Below are positions 20,508 through 29,548 of a DNA stretch of 38,441 nt, in pieces; within the stretch, counting starts at the first letter, position 1, and the number at the start of each line of letters is the position of its first letter. The position numbers were made by a program, and so were the translations under genes. Source of the stretch: an uncultured Pleurocapsa sp. (GTDB taxonomy: Bacteria > Cyanobacteriota > Cyanobacteriia > Cyanobacteriales > Xenococcaceae); the NCBI GenBank assembly GCA_937884735.1, contig CAKZYI010000683.1:1-38441 (forward strand), read 5' to 3'. The notes under the pieces were generated by a model that was given only the letters and a program-made list of their open reading frames with translations, made no database searches and was not told the origin of the DNA.

Positions 20508-20653
20508 TATTTGCAACTTATCACTTATTAATTATGGAGTTATAGAAATTATATTTTGATTTTCTTAAGTGATTTGTTTATCACAAAGTATTTTAAAATA
20601 TTGAATAATATTATTGATTATTTTAATTTTTATATATTGAATCCTTATACTTT

Positions 20654-21358
20654 TTATTCTTTGATCGCATCTAATATTTCATCAGAAGTAGGATTATAAT
20701 TTGGTTCTGACAACTGTATGTTTTCTTTCCAAATATAATAAACATGCTCTATGGAGCTATCATGATGACTCCAAGAACCCGTGTAGTCTCTAAAGTTAAG
20801 CTTTACTAATAGCCATTCTTGTTGATGTGAATCTAAGGGTTTGGTGGCAAAAATAAATCCCGCTTCATTCTCATTATATTCACATAATTCTAAAGAATAT
20901 AACGATCCTTGCCAACCATATTCTCCCGAAATTGTTGCCTCTATAGCAGCTTGTTCTGTATTGTTTTTTGGCGTAAAAATAAATTTTTCTTGAGGCTTTG
21001 TGCGATAAATCATCGGACACCAGCTAAATTTTTCTAGCATGAAATCTGATAGCCTTCCCAAAGCTTCTCGATCTTTAGTCATCAACCAAACTCGTTCTTC
21101 TAGTTGATTACTAATTGTCCATCTAATTTTATCTTTAAATTTATAAGCTACAGCAGCAAAAGCATTATCATTGACTAATTTTATATCTACTCCTACATAT
21201 CCTTCTTTTAGCAATTCGTCGATATTTTTTTGTGAAGGAAAGGGTTTTTTATAAGAGAAATCATAATATTTGGGTCGAGGATGAAGATGGGATTTAGTAA
21301 TAGTATTATTGTTATTTTCCAGATTAATTGACTGGTTATTTTTCATGATTAATATCAC
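20654..21358 (-). CDS. Hypothetical protein
   Basis: 234-aa ORF with no overlapping alternative; family not recognised. Confidence 0.55.
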   Translation of the reverse strand: MILIMKNNQSINLENNNNTITKSHLHPRPKYYDFSYKKPFPSQKNIDELLKEGYVGVDIKLVNDNAFAAVAYKFKDKIRWTISNQLEERVWLMTKDREALGRLSDFMLEKFSWCPMIYRTKPQEKFIFTPKNNTEQAAIEATISGEYGWQGSLYSLELCEYNENEAGFIFATKPLDSHQQEWLLVKLNFRDYTGSWSHHDSSIEHVYYIWKENIQLSEPNYNPTSDEILDAIKE

Positions 21359-21674
21359 CCTCCAAAGAACATATATTTATTGTTCCCTAAAAAAATATTA
21401 AATGTACAATTATGAGTTTAAATAGCTGAAAAATGCTGGTTTAGTCAGTATTTTGGCTTGGTTTGATAAATAAATAAGATTTCTACTATTTATAAACCTT
21501 ACACAATACTAATAATGAACTTAAAATAACTATTCACCAGTAAAAAAATGTCTATAAAATACACTGCACCAATAAAAATCAAAGATACATAATTCAAGTT
21601 CTAGAAAAATACATCTTTGAGCGCACCCAGATATAGATACAATTAGTTTTGTGTAATTAGTGTGCAAGTTACTT

Positions 21675-23996
21675 ATGTCTGAGATTGGAGCCACCCCTTT
21701 TAGTACAGAAGAAATCGCTGCTGAAGGTATTAAGCCAGAAGAATACCAAGAAATTGTCAATAGATTAGGTCGTCATCCCAATAAAGCAGAATTGGGTATG
21801 TTTGGTGTCATGTGGTCAGAGCACTGTTGTTATAAAAATTCTCGACCCCTTTTAAGCCAGTTTCCCACCACGGGAGAAAGGGTTTTGGTAGGGCCAGGAG
21901 AGAATGCAGGGGTAGTAGATCTAGGCAACGGTTTGCAACTAGCATTTAAAATTGAATCTCATAACCATCCTTCGGCAGTCGAGCCATTTCAAGGGGCAGC
22001 TACAGGAGTGGGGGGAATTCTAAGAGATATATTTACTATGGGTGCGCGTCCAATTGCCATTCTTAATTCTCTTCGTTTTGGAAATTTAGAAGACCCTCGT
22101 ACAAAACGTATATTTCAAGGCGTGGTTGAAGGTATAAGTCACTATGGCAACTGTATTGGCGTACCTACCGTAGCAGGAGAAATATATTTTGACAAAGCTT
22201 ATACAGGAAATCCTTTGGTCAATGCGATGGCATTAGGATTAATGGAAACAGACGAAATTGTAAAATCTGGCGCATCGGGTATCGGTAATCCAGTACTTTA
22301 TGTTGGTTCAACTACTGGTAGAGACGGCATGGGGGGAGCTAGTTTTGCTAGTTCAGAATTGACCGATGATTCTATGGACGACCGCCCTGCGGTACAGGTA
22401 GGAGATCCATTTTTAGAAAAGTCTTTAGTTGAAGCTTGCTTAGAGGCTTTTAAGACAGGGGCGGTAATAGCAGCCCAAGATATGGGAGCAGCGGGCTTAA
22501 CCTGTTCTACTTCTGAGATGGCAGATAAAGGCGGTGTTGGTATTGAATTAGATTTGGATAAGATACCCGCTAGGGAAACAGGCATGACTCCCTATGAGTA
22601 CTTGCTCTCCGAATCTCAAGAAAGGATGTTATTTGTTGCTGAGGGGGGTAGAGAACAAGAATTAATTGATATTTTCCAGCGTTGGGGACTTAATGCAGTA
22701 GTTGCAGGTTCGGTAATTGAAAAACCTGTAGTAAGAATTTTGTTTGAGGGAAATATTGCAGCAGAAGTTACCGCTACAGCTTTGGCAGACGATACACCGA
22801 TTTACAAACGAGAACTATTAAAAGAGCCTCCAGCATATGCCAAGGAAGCAGCCAAATGGACAGTGGATAATTTGCCTGGATGCGATTATCAGGGTATAGA
22901 TGTACAGGGCGTGTATAAAACCTGGAATGAAATTTTGCTTCAGCTTTTGGATACCCCCACCATTGCTTCTAAAAAATGGGTCTACAGCCAATACGACCAT
23001 CAAGTACAAAACAACACTGTTTTATTGCCTGGTGGGGCAGACGCAGCGGTAATTAGAGTTCGTCCCCTCAATGTCAAACCTGAAGATTGCACTACGGGAG
23101 TTGCCGCCACCACGGACTGTAACCCCCGTTATGTATATCTCGATCCCTACGAAGGCGCAAAAGCTGCTGTAGCTGAAGCAGCCCGAAACCTAAGCTGTGT
23201 AGGAGCCGAACCAATCGCAGTGACAGATAACCTCAATTTTGGCAGTCCAGAAAAACCCGTAGGCTACTGGCAACTAGCAAATGCTTGTTTGGGCGTGGCA
23301 GATGCCTGTCGCGAAATGTCTACTCCTGTAACTGGCGGAAATGTATCTCTGTATAACGAGACTTTAGATTCCCAAGGAAATCCGCAGCCAATCTATCCTA
23401 CTCCCGTAATTGGCATGGTCGGCTTAGTTCCTGATATTACGAAAATCTGCGGGCAGTCTAGGACGAATGAAGGAGATATTATCTATGTGCTTGGTAATGC
23501 TCAACTCACTCTTGGTGCGTCGGAATATTTAGCAGCTATTCACGACACCGTAGGGGGAAAACCTCCCGCAGTGGATTTTGAATTGGAAAGAAATGTTCAA
23601 GCAGTGTGTCGTTATGGTATTAGGTCACAATGGATTCACTCGGCACATGATTTGGCAGAAGGAGGACTGGCTGTTGCGATCGCAGAATCTTGTATTGGCA
23701 ATAATTTTGGAGCTACAATCAATATTCCCGTATCTGATTCTCAACGTTTAGATGAAGTATTATTCGGTGAAGTAGCTGGTCAAATTGTAGTATCAGTTAA
23801 GCCAGAAATAGCAAATGATTGGGAAACCTATTTGCAAAACAATTTGCCGCAATACTGGAGCAAAATCGGCACAGTTGGCGAACCAGAATCAGATTTGAAT
23901 ATTTTAACTGGCGATAATCTTTCTTTAATTAATGTTAAGATTGGGGAGCTAGGAGCTACCTGGAGTCAGGCAATAGAAAAAAGGCTATCAAATTAG
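21675..23996 (+). CDS. purL: Phosphoribosylformylglycinamidine synthase subunit II
   Basis: [55 protein letters not shown]; start chosen at ATG 21675 (ORF track begins at GTG 21660). Confidence 0.96.
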   Translation: MSEIGATPFSTEEIAAEGIKPEEYQEIVNRLGRHPNKAELGMFGVMWSEHCCYKNSRPLLSQFPTTGERVLVGPGENAGVVDLGNGLQLAFKIESHNHPSAVEPFQGAATGVGGILRDIFTMGARPIAILNSLRFGNLEDPRTKRIFQGVVEGISHYGNCIGVPTVAGEIYFDKAYTGNPLVNAMALGLMETDEIVKSGASGIGNPVLYVGSTTGRDGMGGASFASSELTDDSMDDRPAVQVGDPFLEKSLVEACLEAFKTGAVIAAQDMGAAGLTCSTSEMADKGGVGIELDLDKIPARETGMTPYEYLLSESQERMLFVAEGGREQELIDIFQRWGLNAVVAGSVIEKPVVRILFEGNIAAEVTATALADDTPIYKRELLKEPPAYAKEAAKWTVDNLPGCDYQGIDVQGVYKTWNEILLQLLDTPTIASKKWVYSQYDHQVQNNTVLLPGGADAAVIRVRPLNVKPEDCTTGVAATTDCNPRYVYLDPYEGAKAAVAEAARNLSCVGAEPIAVTDNLNFGSPEKPVGYWQLANACLGVADACREMSTPVTGGNVSLYNETLDSQGNPQPIYPTPVIGMVGLVPDITKICGQSRTNEGDIIYVLGNAQLTLGASEYLAAIHDTVGGKPPAVDFELERNVQAVCRYGIRSQWIHSAHDLAEGGLAVAIAESCIGNNFGATINIPVSDSQRLDEVLFGEVAGQIVVSVKPEIANDWETYLQNNLPQYWSKIGTVGEPESDLNILTGDNLSLINVKIGELGATWSQAIEKRLSN

Positions 23997-24166
23997 TTTT
24001 GTAAGCAAAGTTACTAGTTGCGGTCTGCTAGAAATGCGATCGCTTTAAAAGATTTAGTTAAGCATTTAACAATTTAACCGAGCGTAACCAGTTAGTCTAA
24101 ACATGTCAAAAGTGCTAACACCAGTTTTAAATAGTTATTACCGCAAGGTAGGAGCAAGCCAATAGT

Positions 24167-25684
24167 ATGATGCCACAACAGCCTCTCAATTATACCGAGG
24201 ATTTTCTGATGAACAATCAAGGTGGTGATAAACCAGAAGAAGCCTGTGGTGTTTTTGGGGTATATGCTCCAGAAAGAACGTGGGAGGTAGCCAAACTTAC
24301 TTACTTCGGTCTGTATGCTCTGCAACATCGGGGGCAAGAATCGGCAGGAATAGCTACTTTAAAACAGGGTCAAGTCTACTGTCATAAAGACATGGGGCTA
24401 GTATCCCAGGTGTTCAATGAAGAGATTTTAGAGCAGCTACCAGGAGAAATTGCCGTAGGTCATACTCGCTACTCTACTACAGGCTCTAGCCTTAAAGAGA
24501 ATGCACAACCATTTGTTACAGATACTAGGCTAGGTAAATTAGCTCTGGCGCATAATGGGAACTTAGTAAATGCGGTGGAGTTGAGGCAGCATTTGACCGC
24601 TAGAAAAGCGAATTTTGTTACCTCCACCGACTCAGAAATGATCGCTCTAACCATCACTGATGAAGTTAACAGGGGTAAGGATTGGATTGAAGGTGCAAAA
24701 AGTGCTTTCAAGCTGTGTACGGGTGCTTACAGCTTAACTATTGCTACTCCAGATGGACTAATGGGTGCAAGAGATCCCAACGGTATTCGTCCCTTGGTAA
24801 TTGGAATTTTACCAGGAGAATCTGAAACAGGCGATAACCCTTCGAGTAGACCTTGCGATCGTTATGTTTTGTCTTCAGAAACCTGTGGTCTAGACATTAT
24901 TGGTGCAGAGTATGTGAGGGATGTTAATCCAGGGGAACTAGTTTGGATAGACGATTCTGGGATAACTTCGGTTAACTGGGCAGACCAAGCAGAGAAAAAG
25001 CTTTGTGTCTTTGAAATGATTTATTTTGCTCGTCCTGATAGCGTCATGCATGAAGAAACTTTATATAGCTATCGCATACGCCTAGGGAGACAGTTGGCTA
25101 GGGAATCTTTCGTTGATGCTGATTTGGTTATAGGTGTTCCTGATTCTGGTATTCCTGCGGCAATTGGTTTTTCTCGCGAATCTGGTCTTTCTTATGGTGA
25201 AGGATTGATTAAAAATCGCTATGTAGGACGTACTTTTATTCAGCCAACTCAAAGTATGCGCGAAGCTGGTATCCGCATGAAGTTGAATACTCTTAAAGAT
25301 GCTTTGCAGGGTAAACGAATTATCATTGTTGATGACTCTATTGTGCGGGGAACAACTAGCAAGAAAATTGTTAAAACTTTGCGCGATGCTGGTGCAACAG
25401 AAGTACACATGAGAATTTCTTCTCCTCCTGTGACCCATCCTTGTTTTTATGGTATCGATACCGATAATCAAGATCAGTTGATTGCCGCAACCAAGTCAGT
25501 TAAAGAAATTGAAAAGAGAATCGGCGTAGATACACTAGCTTATTTGACCTGGGGAGGTATGCTAGAAGCAACTCAAGAAAATACCAATCATTTTTGTTCT
25601 GCCTGCTTCACAGGAGACTATCCTGTTTCGATACCAGAAGATGTCAAGCGTTCTAAGTTAATTTTGGAAGAAACTAAGGTATAA
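24167..25684 (+). CDS. purF: Amidophosphoribosyltransferase
   Basis: ACGVFGVYAP, LYALQHRGQESAGIAT, IIIVDDSIVRGTTSKKIV. True start may be an internal ATG. Confidence 0.96.
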   Translation: MMPQQPLNYTEDFLMNNQGGDKPEEACGVFGVYAPERTWEVAKLTYFGLYALQHRGQESAGIATLKQGQVYCHKDMGLVSQVFNEEILEQLPGEIAVGHTRYSTTGSSLKENAQPFVTDTRLGKLALAHNGNLVNAVELRQHLTARKANFVTSTDSEMIALTITDEVNRGKDWIEGAKSAFKLCTGAYSLTIATPDGLMGARDPNGIRPLVIGILPGESETGDNPSSRPCDRYVLSSETCGLDIIGAEYVRDVNPGELVWIDDSGITSVNWADQAEKKLCVFEMIYFARPDSVMHEETLYSYRIRLGRQLARESFVDADLVIGVPDSGIPAAIGFSRESGLSYGEGLIKNRYVGRTFIQPTQSMREAGIRMKLNTLKDALQGKRIIIVDDSIVRGTTSKKIVKTLRDAGATEVHMRISSPPVTHPCFYGIDTDNQDQLIAATKSVKEIEKRIGVDTLAYLTWGGMLEATQENTNHFCSACFTGDYPVSIPEDVKRSKLILEETKV

Positions 25685-25692
25685 CTTTTTTA

Positions 25693-25828
25693 ACCTATAA
25701 CCTATAACCACACGGCTTCGCCGAAGACGAGAAGCAAAGCTTCTCCAGTCTGCTTTGCAGACAATAGCGCATATGTGCTGTCATACTGCGCTTGTTACGC
25801 TTCGCGTAACGTACCTATAACCTATAAC
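25693..25828. repeat. Array of five adjacent short palindromes bracketed by 16-bp direct repeats
   Basis: Direct repeat ACCTATAACCTATAAC at 25693-25708 and 25813-25828. Between them: CGGC-TTC-GCCG (25713-25723), GAGAAGC-AAA-GCTTCTC (25729-25745), GTCTGC-TTT-GCAGAC (25748-25762), AGCGCAT-ATGTGCT (25766-25779, one G.T), GTTACGC-TTC-GCGTAAC (25794-25810). Confidence 0.85.
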
Positions 25829-25843
25829 TAAAAGCTGCTTACA

Positions 25844-25892
25844 TAATCAGTAATCAGTAATCAGTAATCAGTAATCATTAATCATTAATCAT
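25844..25892. repeat. Heptamer tandem repeat (4x TAATCAG then 3x TAATCAT)
   Basis: Seven contiguous 7-bp units read directly from the sequence; overlaps the 3' end of the LysR gene. Confidence 0.95.
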
Positions 25893-26763
25893 AGGTCTGT
25901 TTTAAAAAATCAATGAACGCCCAGACTGCATGGGATAAATCTTTATCTTTAGGAGTTGCAGCTACTACTATACGCTGTAGGGGTTTGGGCAACTGACAGG
26001 CAGTTACTCCATCAGGGACGTGAAATACTGACAATTGAGGTAAAATAGCAGCCCCCGATCCTGCTGCAACTAAATTAACGATAGTATCGCTTTCCCTTAC
26101 TTGTTCGGCTGGTTGGAAATGATGTTCTGCTTCAGCAAAATAATTTTGAATTTGTTTAAAGCAGGTATTTTGATTGGGATAAGAAATTATAGGCAGAGAT
26201 AGTAGTTGTTGCCAAGTAATTGAGCTATTAGAAATAAATAAATCTATATTAGGTGGTAATAGCACAATATAGTTATCTCGTAATACCTCAATCGTGTCGA
26301 GATCTTTAGTAGTAGGTAGGATGGTAAAACCAATATCTGCCTTACCTTCATAAACCATTTGCTCTACTTGAGGACAGTCTTTTTCTTCGGTAATTTTAAT
26401 TTCAATCTGAGGATACTTTGTCTTAAACTCGGCTCTAATTTTGGGCAATAGCTGTGCTGCTGCACCACGAAATGCCGATACATTAACTTTGCCTACATCT
26501 AAGCTTTTAAAACGATTGGCCGCTTGCTTAATGTCTTCCATTGACTGCAATAAGCGATCGCAGTGGACTAAAATACTTTCTCCTGCGGGGGTAAGGGTGA
26601 CACCTTTTTTACTCCTAAATAGCAGTTGTACTCCCAAGTCATCTTCTAATGTTGCGATCGCATGACTTACAGTAGGCTGAGTTAGATTTAATTCTATCGC
26701 TGCTTGACTAAATTTACCGTATCTGGCTACTGCTACAAACGATTTAACCTGAGAGAGTTTCAT
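25885..26763 (-). CDS. LysR-family transcriptional regulator
   Basis: N-terminal HTH MKLSQVKSFVAVARYGKFSQAAIELNLTQPTVSHAIATLEDDLGVQLLFRSKKGVTLTPAG; substrate-binding domain follows. Confidence 0.93.
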   Translation of the reverse strand: MKLSQVKSFVAVARYGKFSQAAIELNLTQPTVSHAIATLEDDLGVQLLFRSKKGVTLTPAGESILVHCDRLLQSMEDIKQAANRFKSLDVGKVNVSAFRGAAAQLLPKIRAEFKTKYPQIEIKITEEKDCPQVEQMVYEGKADIGFTILPTTKDLDTIEVLRDNYIVLLPPNIDLFISNSSITWQQLLSLPIISYPNQNTCFKQIQNYFAEAEHHFQPAEQVRESDTIVNLVAAGSGAAILPQLSVFHVPDGVTACQLPKPLQRIVVAATPKDKDLSHAVWAFIDFLKQTYD

Positions 26764-26812
26764 TTTCTAGATCCTAAACATAAACCCAAAACTCGACTAC
26801 CTACAACATAAA

Positions 26813-27976
26813 CTAATAATTATTAGCTTGACGCAAAGGCTGAATAACTGCGATCGCATTTTCACCTACTGTTTTAATTTCTTCTGGAGTATTAAATCTA
26901 CCAATACCAAAGCGTAGAGAGGCATGAGCCAGCTTTTTATCTCTACCTAAAGCCGTTAACACGTGGGAAGGTGCAGTAGAAGTTGAAGAACAAGCAGATC
27001 CTGATGATAGGGCTACCACAGACTGCAAGCCTAATAACAATGCCGAGCCATCAACTCCTTCAATACTAATATTGAGATTGCCTGGGAGACTATTGTTTAA
27101 ATTTCCATTGAGATAAACTCCTTCAACAGATTTAAACATCGACCAAAGTTGTTTTTTTAATTTAAATAAACGTTTTGATTCGCTTTCCATTGCCCCTACG
27201 CCGAGTTTTAAGGCTTCAGCAAAACCAACTATTTGAGGCGTGTATAAAGTCCCTGATCTTCTTCCTCTTTCTTGTCCGCCTCCTTGCAGTTGAGAAGCAA
27301 TTTTAACTCTAGGATTGCGACGACGGACATATAATGCGCCAATGCCTTTAGGTCCATATATTTTGTGTGCCGTTAAAGACATCAAATCTATGTTCATTGC
27401 TGCCACATCAAAAGGTATTTTTGCGATCGCTTGGGCAGCATCAGTATGGAACAATACTCCTTGATTATGGCAAATATTGCCAATTTCTTTTAAAGGTTGC
27501 AGCACGCCAATTTCATTATTAGCAGCCATCACCGAAACTAAAATAGTGTCTTCGCGGATAGCTGCGGTTAATTGATTTATATCTAATAATCCATCTGATT
27601 TCACTGGCAAATAGGTAACTTCAAAACCCAAAGTTTCCAAATACTTGCAAGGATCTAATACTGCTCGATGCTCTGTTGCAACAGTGATAATATGTTTTCC
27701 TTTATTGAAATAAGCCTCTGCTACGCCTTTTATAGCCAGGTTGTTCGCTTCTGTTGCACCACTAGTAAATACTATCTCTTCTGGACTAGCATTTATAATA
27801 TTTGCGATCGCTTCCCTGGCATTTTTGACTGCTGCATTAGCTTCCCAGCCATACAGATGAGTATTAGTAGAAGGGTTGCCAAAGTGTTCGGTAAAGTAAG
27901 GCAGCATGACTTCCAACACTCTGGGATCGACTGGCGTTGTGGCATGAGCATCGAGATATATCGGACGTAGTGGCAT
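26813..27976 (-). CDS. Cysteine desulfurase (NifS/IscS family)
   Basis: YLDAHATTPVDPRVLEVMLPYFTEHFGNPS, SLTAHKIYGPKGIGALYVRRR, catalytic loop LSSGSACSSTSTAPSHVL. Confidence 0.94.
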   Translation of the reverse strand: MPLRPIYLDAHATTPVDPRVLEVMLPYFTEHFGNPSTNTHLYGWEANAAVKNAREAIANIINASPEEIVFTSGATEANNLAIKGVAEAYFNKGKHIITVATEHRAVLDPCKYLETLGFEVTYLPVKSDGLLDINQLTAAIREDTILVSVMAANNEIGVLQPLKEIGNICHNQGVLFHTDAAQAIAKIPFDVAAMNIDLMSLTAHKIYGPKGIGALYVRRRNPRVKIASQLQGGGQERGRRSGTLYTPQIVGFAEALKLGVGAMESESKRLFKLKKQLWSMFKSVEGVYLNGNLNNSLPGNLNISIEGVDGSALLLGLQSVVALSSGSACSSTSTAPSHVLTALGRDKKLAHASLRFGIGRFNTPEEIKTVGENAIAVIQPLRQANNY

Positions 27977-28059
27977 TAATCCAGTTATTTGAAAATTAGA
28001 GCTAGGAAATCAGTATATCTTTATCAGTAGATAATCTAGATAATCGATCATTCATTGTC

Positions 28060-29538
28060 CTAGATTTCGGCTTCAACAGCTAATGTCTCCAAGGCAAAAT
28101 CACTAACAATAGAATGCCCTACGGCTGTCGGGTGCAGGGTATCGAAGAAGAAGAATTCTTCAGGATTAGCACCCGCAGTGGGAGTAAATGTTAGAGGATC
28201 TAAGAAAGAATCTGTGACGTTAGTTAAACCAAATTCCTCTGGGTTAGCCACAACATCATCAAATAAACTACCTACGCCCAAAAGGGTTATATTAGCACCA
28301 GTCAAAGAATCTTCTAACTCATCTATAGTAGAATCTAACAGTAAATTGTGAGTGTCCGATAACTGTGACAATTGCTCTGGAGATGCAGGTAGGTTGGGAT
28401 TGTTGGCTTCGGGTAGTAATCCCAAATCTGGCAGATTAAGTACTAGAAAATCGCGCGCCCCTATATCGTAAAGCGACCCTATTTCGCTCTCAATATTGTC
28501 AACTACCTGTTGAGGATCTATATTTCCATCAAAGTAATCATTGCTTCCCGCCCAAAAAACATAAAGAGCATCTTCATCCGCTGCTTGATTAGCCTGTAAA
28601 TGATCTGCAACGAAAAATTCAACCTGAGTTTCTACTCCTGGAACAAAGCTACCTAATTCTCCCGCTCCGCTGGCACCAGTGGTTGCTAAACCATAGCTAA
28701 AGTTTACGCTTTGATTGGTGGTATTACCATTGAAAAAAGGACTAATAACGGGATTTCCATCAATAATAGTAAGGGGACTAAGAATGTCTGAATCTGGACT
28801 AACAAAGGACAATTCCGTAGCAGGGGTTAATTCTAGATTTAAACCTTCTGCTAGATTATCAATCCAAATTTTACCATTAGAAAAACGTCCTTCAAAGAAA
28901 GGTGGACTAGGAGGAATAACGGGAATACCAGCAGCACTGCTGGCATTAAATAGATTACCTGTATCTACCAGGCTATCGCCAAAAACATATATATTACTGA
29001 AAGAATCGGCTTGAGCAGTAGAAAAATCAATCCCTGTTACTGCACCGCTACCAGCCAGATCGATATCCACACTAGCAACATTTTCAATATTAAAATCAAT
29101 CTCTTGGAAACTATTTTCACCTAAGTTGGCAATTTCTACTGTTTCAATTAGGTTGGAGTCTTGATCATAGAATGCGATCGAGCTACCCGACTCATCAATA
29201 TCAAGTAGCCCAATATTATTAACCGTAACTAAATCATCAAAATTAAAACTGATAATTCCTCCTGCTGCATTGTCATCAGGATCTAAACTATCTCCATCTT
29301 CTGAAATAATTAAGACATTACCTAAGTCATCACTGCCAAGGTCAAAGTCTTCACCTGTAACATTGCCCGTGTCAAATAGCATAACGCCAAATTCAGATGA
29401 GGTTGAGATTTCAACGCCATCATATTGATCTGTAATAATATTTCCCGCTGCTAAATTTGAAGCGTCAAAGTCAATTGCAACATCGGAAGTTAATGAGGGA
29501 GATGAGCTATTTAAAGTCATTAGATATTTCTCGAACAA
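28060..29538 (-). CDS. SGNH/GDSL-family lipase/esterase with a beta-rich N-terminal module
   Basis: Block I IYVFGDSLVDTGN, FWAGSNDYFDG, catalytic FDTLHPTAVGH; about 190-aa Asp/Gly-rich N-terminal region. Start may be the internal MTLNSSS. Confidence 0.85.
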   Translation of the reverse strand: MFEKYLMTLNSSSPSLTSDVAIDFDASNLAAGNIITDQYDGVEISTSSEFGVMLFDTGNVTGEDFDLGSDDLGNVLIISEDGDSLDPDDNAAGGIISFNFDDLVTVNNIGLLDIDESGSSIAFYDQDSNLIETVEIANLGENSFQEIDFNIENVASVDIDLAGSGAVTGIDFSTAQADSFSNIYVFGDSLVDTGNLFNASSAAGIPVIPPSPPFFEGRFSNGKIWIDNLAEGLNLELTPATELSFVSPDSDILSPLTIIDGNPVISPFFNGNTTNQSVNFSYGLATTGASGAGELGSFVPGVETQVEFFVADHLQANQAADEDALYVFWAGSNDYFDGNIDPQQVVDNIESEIGSLYDIGARDFLVLNLPDLGLLPEANNPNLPASPEQLSQLSDTHNLLLDSTIDELEDSLTGANITLLGVGSLFDDVVANPEEFGLTNVTDSFLDPLTFTPTAGANPEEFFFFDTLHPTAVGHSIVSDFALETLAVEAEI

Positions 29539-29548
29539 TAGGTTTGTA

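Noticed and set aside
24001-24014. GTA-AGCAAAGT-TAC, an NtcA-box-like GTAN8TAC upstream of purF
   Set aside because: Such a 6-base pattern is expected several times by chance in 38 kb, and I see no TAN3T box at the usual 20-23 bp spacing.
25082-25471. 129-aa minus-strand ORF inside purF
   Set aside because: Fully antisense to conserved purF; no independent start context or family match.
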